Shown in pieces: positions 61,086 to 64,000 of a DNA stretch of 64,000 nt (position 1 is the stretch's first letter; each line of letters opens with the position of its first letter). Source of the DNA: JACVRX01 sp963831385. Lineage in GTDB: Bacteria > Actinomycetota > Actinomycetes > Jiangellales > Jiangellaceae. Under the pieces are notes generated by a model. It had not been told where the DNA came from and made no database searches. It saw only the letters and a list, made by a program, of their open reading frames with translations. The position numbers and the translations under genes are program-made. The stretch spans positions 248,001 to 312,000 of the forward strand of contig CAWHPW010000011.1 of NCBI GenBank assembly GCA_963831385.1, read 5' to 3'.

Positions 61086-62377
61086 GCGAGCTTCCCGTCC
61101 AGGACCGTCGACCGACCGCGGAGGAACGTGGCGACGACTCGACCGGGCAGGCGCATGCCCTCGTACGGCGTGTTGCGCGACAGCGATGCCAGTTCGCGAG
61201 CATCGACGACCCGAGTTGCCGCCGGGTCGACCAGAACGACGTTGGCCGGCTCGCCCACGGCCAGCGGGCGACCCTGAGCGCTGTCGCCGTCGTCGCATCG
61301 ACCGAGCCGCGCAGGCATCGTGGACATCCGGTTCACGACGTCGGCCCAGCTGATCTTGCCGGTGTCCACCATCGTCGCCTGGACCACCGAGAGCGCAGTC
61401 TCCAGACCGAGCATCCCGAACGCTGCGGCGTCCCACTCGCAGTCCTTGTCCTCGACCGGATGCGGAGCATGGTCGGTGGCGACCACGTCGATGGTGCCGT
61501 CGGCCAGCCCGGCTTGCAGCGCGGCGACGTCCTCCGCGGTGCGAAGCGGCGGGTTGACCTTGTACCGCGGGTCATAGGTCGAGGCCAGCTCCTCGGTGAG
61601 CAGCAGATGGTGAGGCGTGACCTCGGCCGTTATCGGGAGGCCCCGACTCTTCGCCAGCCGAACGATCTCGACCGCGCCACGCGTCGATACGTGGCACACG
61701 TGGACGTGCGACCCGACGTGGGCGGCGAGCAGGACGTCACGGGCGACCACGGCCTCTTCGGCAACATTGGGCCAGCCCCGCAACCCCAGCCGTCCGGCGA
61801 GTTCACCCTCGTTCATCTGCGCACCGTCGGTCAGCCGCGGCTCCTGCGCGTGCTGGGCTATGACGCCGTCGAAGGCCTTGACGTACTCCAACGCCCGGCG
61901 CATGAGCAGCGCATCGGACACGCATTGACCGTCGTCGGAAAATACCCTCACCCTGGCCGCGGAGTCGGCCATCGCGCCGAGCTCAGCCAGCCGCTCACCG
62001 CCGAGGCCGGCAGTCACCGCACCCACCGGCCGGACGTCGGCATGGCCGGCCTCGCGGCCGAGCCGCCAGACCTGTTCCACCACGCCAGCGGTGTCGGCCA
62101 CCGGCTCGGTGTTGGCCATGGCGTGCACAGCCGTGAACCCACCCAACGCTGCGGCCTGGGTGCCGCTTTCGACGGTTTCGGCGTCCTCCCGCCCCGGCTC
62201 GCGCAGATGAGTGTGCAGGTCGACCAGGCCGGGCAGCGCGATCAGTCCATCGGCGTCCAGCACGGATGCGCCGGACGCGGACAGCGACTGCCCCATCTCG
62301 TCGATGCGCCCGTCGCGGAGTAACAGGTCGGCAGTTCGCTCGCCGAGCACGCTGGCGCCCTTCACGAGCCAGGTCAC
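61082..62377 (-). CDS. pyrC: Dihydroorotase PyrC (type I)
   Basis: The 431-residue amidohydrolase closes N-carbamoyl-aspartate to dihydroorotate. Metal-ligand motifs: DLHTHLREPG at about residue 57, VIAQHAQEPRLTDGA near 175, HVCHVSTRGA near 230, and ATDHAPHPVEDK near 300. Type I proteins use two or more zinc ions and may bind PyrB. GTG at 62377 has a strong GGAGGT 6 bases upstream although it overlaps the pyrB stop (GTGA). Confidence 0.96.
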   Translation of the reverse strand: MTWLVKGASVLGERTADLLLRDGRIDEMGQSLSASGASVLDADGLIALPGLVDLHTHLREPGREDAETVESGTQAAALGGFTAVHAMANTEPVADTAGVVEQVWRLGREAGHADVRPVGAVTAGLGGERLAELGAMADSAARVRVFSDDGQCVSDALLMRRALEYVKAFDGVIAQHAQEPRLTDGAQMNEGELAGRLGLRGWPNVAEEAVVARDVLLAAHVGSHVHVCHVSTRGAVEIVRLAKSRGLPITAEVTPHHLLLTEELASTYDPRYKVNPPLRTAEDVAALQAGLADGTIDVVATDHAPHPVEDKDCEWDAAAFGMLGLETALSVVQATMVDTGKISWADVVNRMSTMPARLGRCDDGDSAQGRPLAVGEPANVVLVDPAATRVVDARELASLSRNTPYEGMRLPGRVVATFLRGRSTVLDGKLA

Positions 62378-63300
62378 GATGCACCTCCGGCCAGCAGCAG
62401 GTACAGCACGGCCATCCGCACGTAGACGCCGTTGGTCACCTGCTCGACGATCACCGAGCGGTCGCTGTCGGCCACTTCCGCCGTGATCTCCATCCCTCGG
62501 TTCATCGGACCCGGGTGCAGGACTACGGCGTCGTCGGGCAGTAATGCGAAGCGCCGCGCGTCCAAACCGTAGCGACGGCTGTACTCGCGGGCGGACGGGA
62601 AGAACGCCGCGTTCATCCGCTCCCGCTGGACCCGAAGCATCATGACGGCATCGGCCTTCGCCAGCGCTGAATCGAGCTCGTAGCTGGTCTGGCAGGGCCA
62701 GTGTTCGACACCCACGGGCAGCAGGGTCGGTGGCCCGACCAGGGTGACGTCGACACCCAGCGTCGCCAGCAGGAGCACGTTGCTGCGCGCGACCCGGCTG
62801 TGCAGCACGTCGCCCACGATGGTGATCCGCCGGCCGTCCAACGAGCCCAGGTGCCGGCGGAGGGTGTAGGCGTCCAGCAGCGCCTGGGTCGGGTGCTCGT
62901 GGGTGCCGTCGCCCGCGTTGACGACGCAGGAACGGATCCAACCCGAGTGCGCCAGCCGGTGCGGCGCGCCGCTGGCCCAATGGCGCACGACGACGCCGTC
63001 AGCGCCCATCGCCTCCAGGGTGAGGGCAGTGTCTTTGAGGCTTTCGCCTTTGGACAGGCTCGAGCCCTTTGCCGAGAAGTTCACCACGTCGGCCGACAGC
63101 CGCTTCGCGGCGAGCTCGAACGAGGTCCGGGTCCGTGTCGAGTCCTCGAAGAACAGGTTGACCACTGCGCGGCCACGCAGCGTCGGCAGCTTCTTGACCG
63201 AACGGCCCTCGGTGAGCTGGGCCATTTCGGCGGCGGTGTCGAGGACGAGGGTCGCGTCATCCCGGTCGAGGTCGGCCGCAGAGAGCAGGTGGCGGTTCAC
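62374..63300 (-). CDS. pyrB: Aspartate carbamoyltransferase catalytic subunit
   Basis: This 308-residue enzyme condenses carbamoyl phosphate with aspartate. Signatures: FFEDSTRTRTSFELAAKRL at about 50-68, GDGTHEHPTQALLDAYT near 132, LHPGPMNRGMEI near 265. No regulatory pyrI gene is present, as expected for this group. GTG at 63300 overlaps the pyrR stop (GTGA). Confidence 0.97.
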   Translation of the reverse strand: MNRHLLSAADLDRDDATLVLDTAAEMAQLTEGRSVKKLPTLRGRAVVNLFFEDSTRTRTSFELAAKRLSADVVNFSAKGSSLSKGESLKDTALTLEAMGADGVVVRHWASGAPHRLAHSGWIRSCVVNAGDGTHEHPTQALLDAYTLRRHLGSLDGRRITIVGDVLHSRVARSNVLLLATLGVDVTLVGPPTLLPVGVEHWPCQTSYELDSALAKADAVMMLRVQRERMNAAFFPSAREYSRRYGLDARRFALLPDDAVVLHPGPMNRGMEITAEVADSDRSVIVEQVTNGVYVRMAVLYLLLAGGAS

Positions 63301-63890
63301 GGCCGGTCCCCTTCGGCATTCACGATGAGCACGGCGTCGCGGCCGTCGACCTCGTCGAGCATCACCTTGACGCTCTCGGTGAGCGAGGTCGGCAGGTTCT
63401 TGCCGACATGGTCGGGCCGGATCGGCAGTTCGCGATGGCCGCGGTCGACGAGCACGGCCAGCCGCACCGCGCGTGGTCGGCCGACGTCGTCCAGGGCCGT
63501 GAGTGCCGCGCGAATCGTACGGCCGGAAAAGAGGACGTCGTCGACCAGCACGACGATCTTCCGGTCGACTCCCCCCGCCGGTATGTCGGTAGGTTCGAGT
63601 GCTCGAGCCGGGTGCAGCCGCAGGTCGTCGCGGTACATGGTGATGTCCAGCGCACCGGCGGGGACGTCGGTGCCCTCCGCCTCCCCGATGCGGGCGGCGA
63701 GCCGCCAGGCCAGCGGCACTCCCCGCCTGGGGATGCCGAGCACGACCAAGTCGTCGGCACCCTTGTTGTGTTCCACGATTTCGTGCGCGATCCGGGTCAA
63801 TGCCCGGGCGATGTCGCGGTCGTCGAGGACGCGCCGCTCGCTGGTCGGCTCGTATGCGGGGCGCTCGTCGTCATGAACAGGCGTCGTCAT
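63297..63890 (-). CDS. pyrR: Bifunctional pyr operon regulator / uracil phosphoribosyltransferase PyrR
   Basis: The 197-residue RNA-binding protein represses pyr genes when UMP is high and has weak UPRTase activity. The PRPP-binding motif VVLVDDVLFSGRTIRAALT is at about 113-131; DDLVVLGIPRRGVPLAWRLA lies near the start, and the C-terminal helix has LTESVKVMLDEVDG. ATG at 63890, 8 bases after GGAAGGAGGG. It is the first gene of the operon and so controls its own synthesis. Confidence 0.96.
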   Translation of the reverse strand: MTTPVHDDERPAYEPTSERRVLDDRDIARALTRIAHEIVEHNKGADDLVVLGIPRRGVPLAWRLAARIGEAEGTDVPAGALDITMYRDDLRLHPARALEPTDIPAGGVDRKIVVLVDDVLFSGRTIRAALTALDDVGRPRAVRLAVLVDRGHRELPIRPDHVGKNLPTSLTESVKVMLDEVDGRDAVLIVNAEGDRP

Positions 63891-63908
63891 GACGGTGGAC
63901 CCTCCTTC

Positions 63909-63926
63909 CCCGCCTCACTGGACGGG
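63909..63926 (-). promoter_or_regulatory. PyrR-binding hairpin overlapping the pyrR translation-initiation region
   Basis: On the minus strand CCCG-TCCAGTGAGG-CGGG forms a stem-loop whose loop matches the PyrR RNA consensus UCCNGNGAGG. It ends just before the GGAAGGAGGG ribosome-binding site of pyrR. In Mycobacterium smegmatis PyrR is reported to act at translation initiation on such a site; a similar mechanism is inferred here. No downstream terminator/antiterminator pair is visible in the 110 bases available. Confidence 0.75.
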
Positions 63927-64000
63927 CTTAAAGGACGTCGGTCGTCGCGCAGCCTAGCAAGGCACCGCCGCCAATGCCGGAATGACCACGTTCACCATGC

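Noticed and set aside
63930..64000. Promoter of the pyr operon.
   Set aside because: TAGGCT near 63952-63957 could be a -10 box, but no -35 box at the right spacing is convincing and the window ends soon after.

Overview
The window is a dense, GC-rich chromosomal segment of an actinobacterium (Actinomycetota). The evidence is many GTG starts, very short gaps with chains of 1-4 base start/stop overlaps, F420-dependent enzymes, a DUF5703/DUF3099 complement, a fabG-inhA type pair, and the order pyrR-pyrB-pyrC-(membrane protein)-carA-carB-pyrD-pyrF-mihF-gmk-rpoZ-coaBC-metK-priA, which is typical of the phylum. I cannot fix the genus. Nothing here looks like a plasmid or prophage; almost everything is housekeeping or central accessory metabolism.

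Layout. 1-3.4 kb: the tail of an M23 peptidase, uppP, an F420-type (LLM) oxidoreductase, an aldo/keto reductase and a DUF5703 protein. 3.4-11.5 kb (minus strand): an M20 peptidase and, upstream of it, a six-gene run in which every junction overlaps: ethanolamine-type permease, glutamine-synthetase-like ligase, gamma-glutamyl hydrolase, aldehyde dehydrogenase, SDR dehydrogenase, FadR-type regulator. Together these can turn ethanolamine into glycine through gamma-glutamylated intermediates, and I consider this the most interesting system in the window. 11.5-15.7 kb: an ECF sigma factor with a membrane partner whose proline/threonine-rich tail appears frameshifted, then an OmpR-type two-component pair. 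15.7-19.4 kb: malQ with an overlapping gene of unknown function. 19.4-21.9 kb: small genes and a TRIC-type channel lying between an intact tRNA-Leu(GAG) and a detached copy of its 3' end.

22-34 kb: a DUF6328 membrane protein, a NUDIX protein fused to a PIN/NYN-like domain, Ku with a lysine-rich tail, an rRNA methyltransferase-like protein, a TSUP exporter, an NfeD/SPFH pair, an ABC ATPase, serB, a SixA-like phosphatase, fabG-inhA-like genes, dodecin and DUF3099. Three intergenic gaps here carry repeats, including a perfect 28-bp inverted repeat. 34-48 kb: moaA, a SURF1-like protein, a GH15 trehalase/glucoamylase, a PPOX flavoprotein, a sirtuin, an atypical SDR, an ABC exporter, a small HTH protein, an ABC-F ATPase, a zinc metallopeptidase, the bioYMN biotin importer and a Na+/H+-type antiporter.

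48-64 kb (minus strand): priA, metK, coaBC, rpoZ, gmk, mihF and the complete UMP biosynthesis set pyrF, pyrD, carB, carA, pyrC, pyrB, pyrR. pyrR comes first in transcription, and just ahead of its Shine-Dalgarno sequence is a hairpin whose loop matches PyrR-binding RNA, suggesting that PyrR represses the operon at translation. Two genes (the ECF sigma factor and gmk) appear to need CTG start codons.
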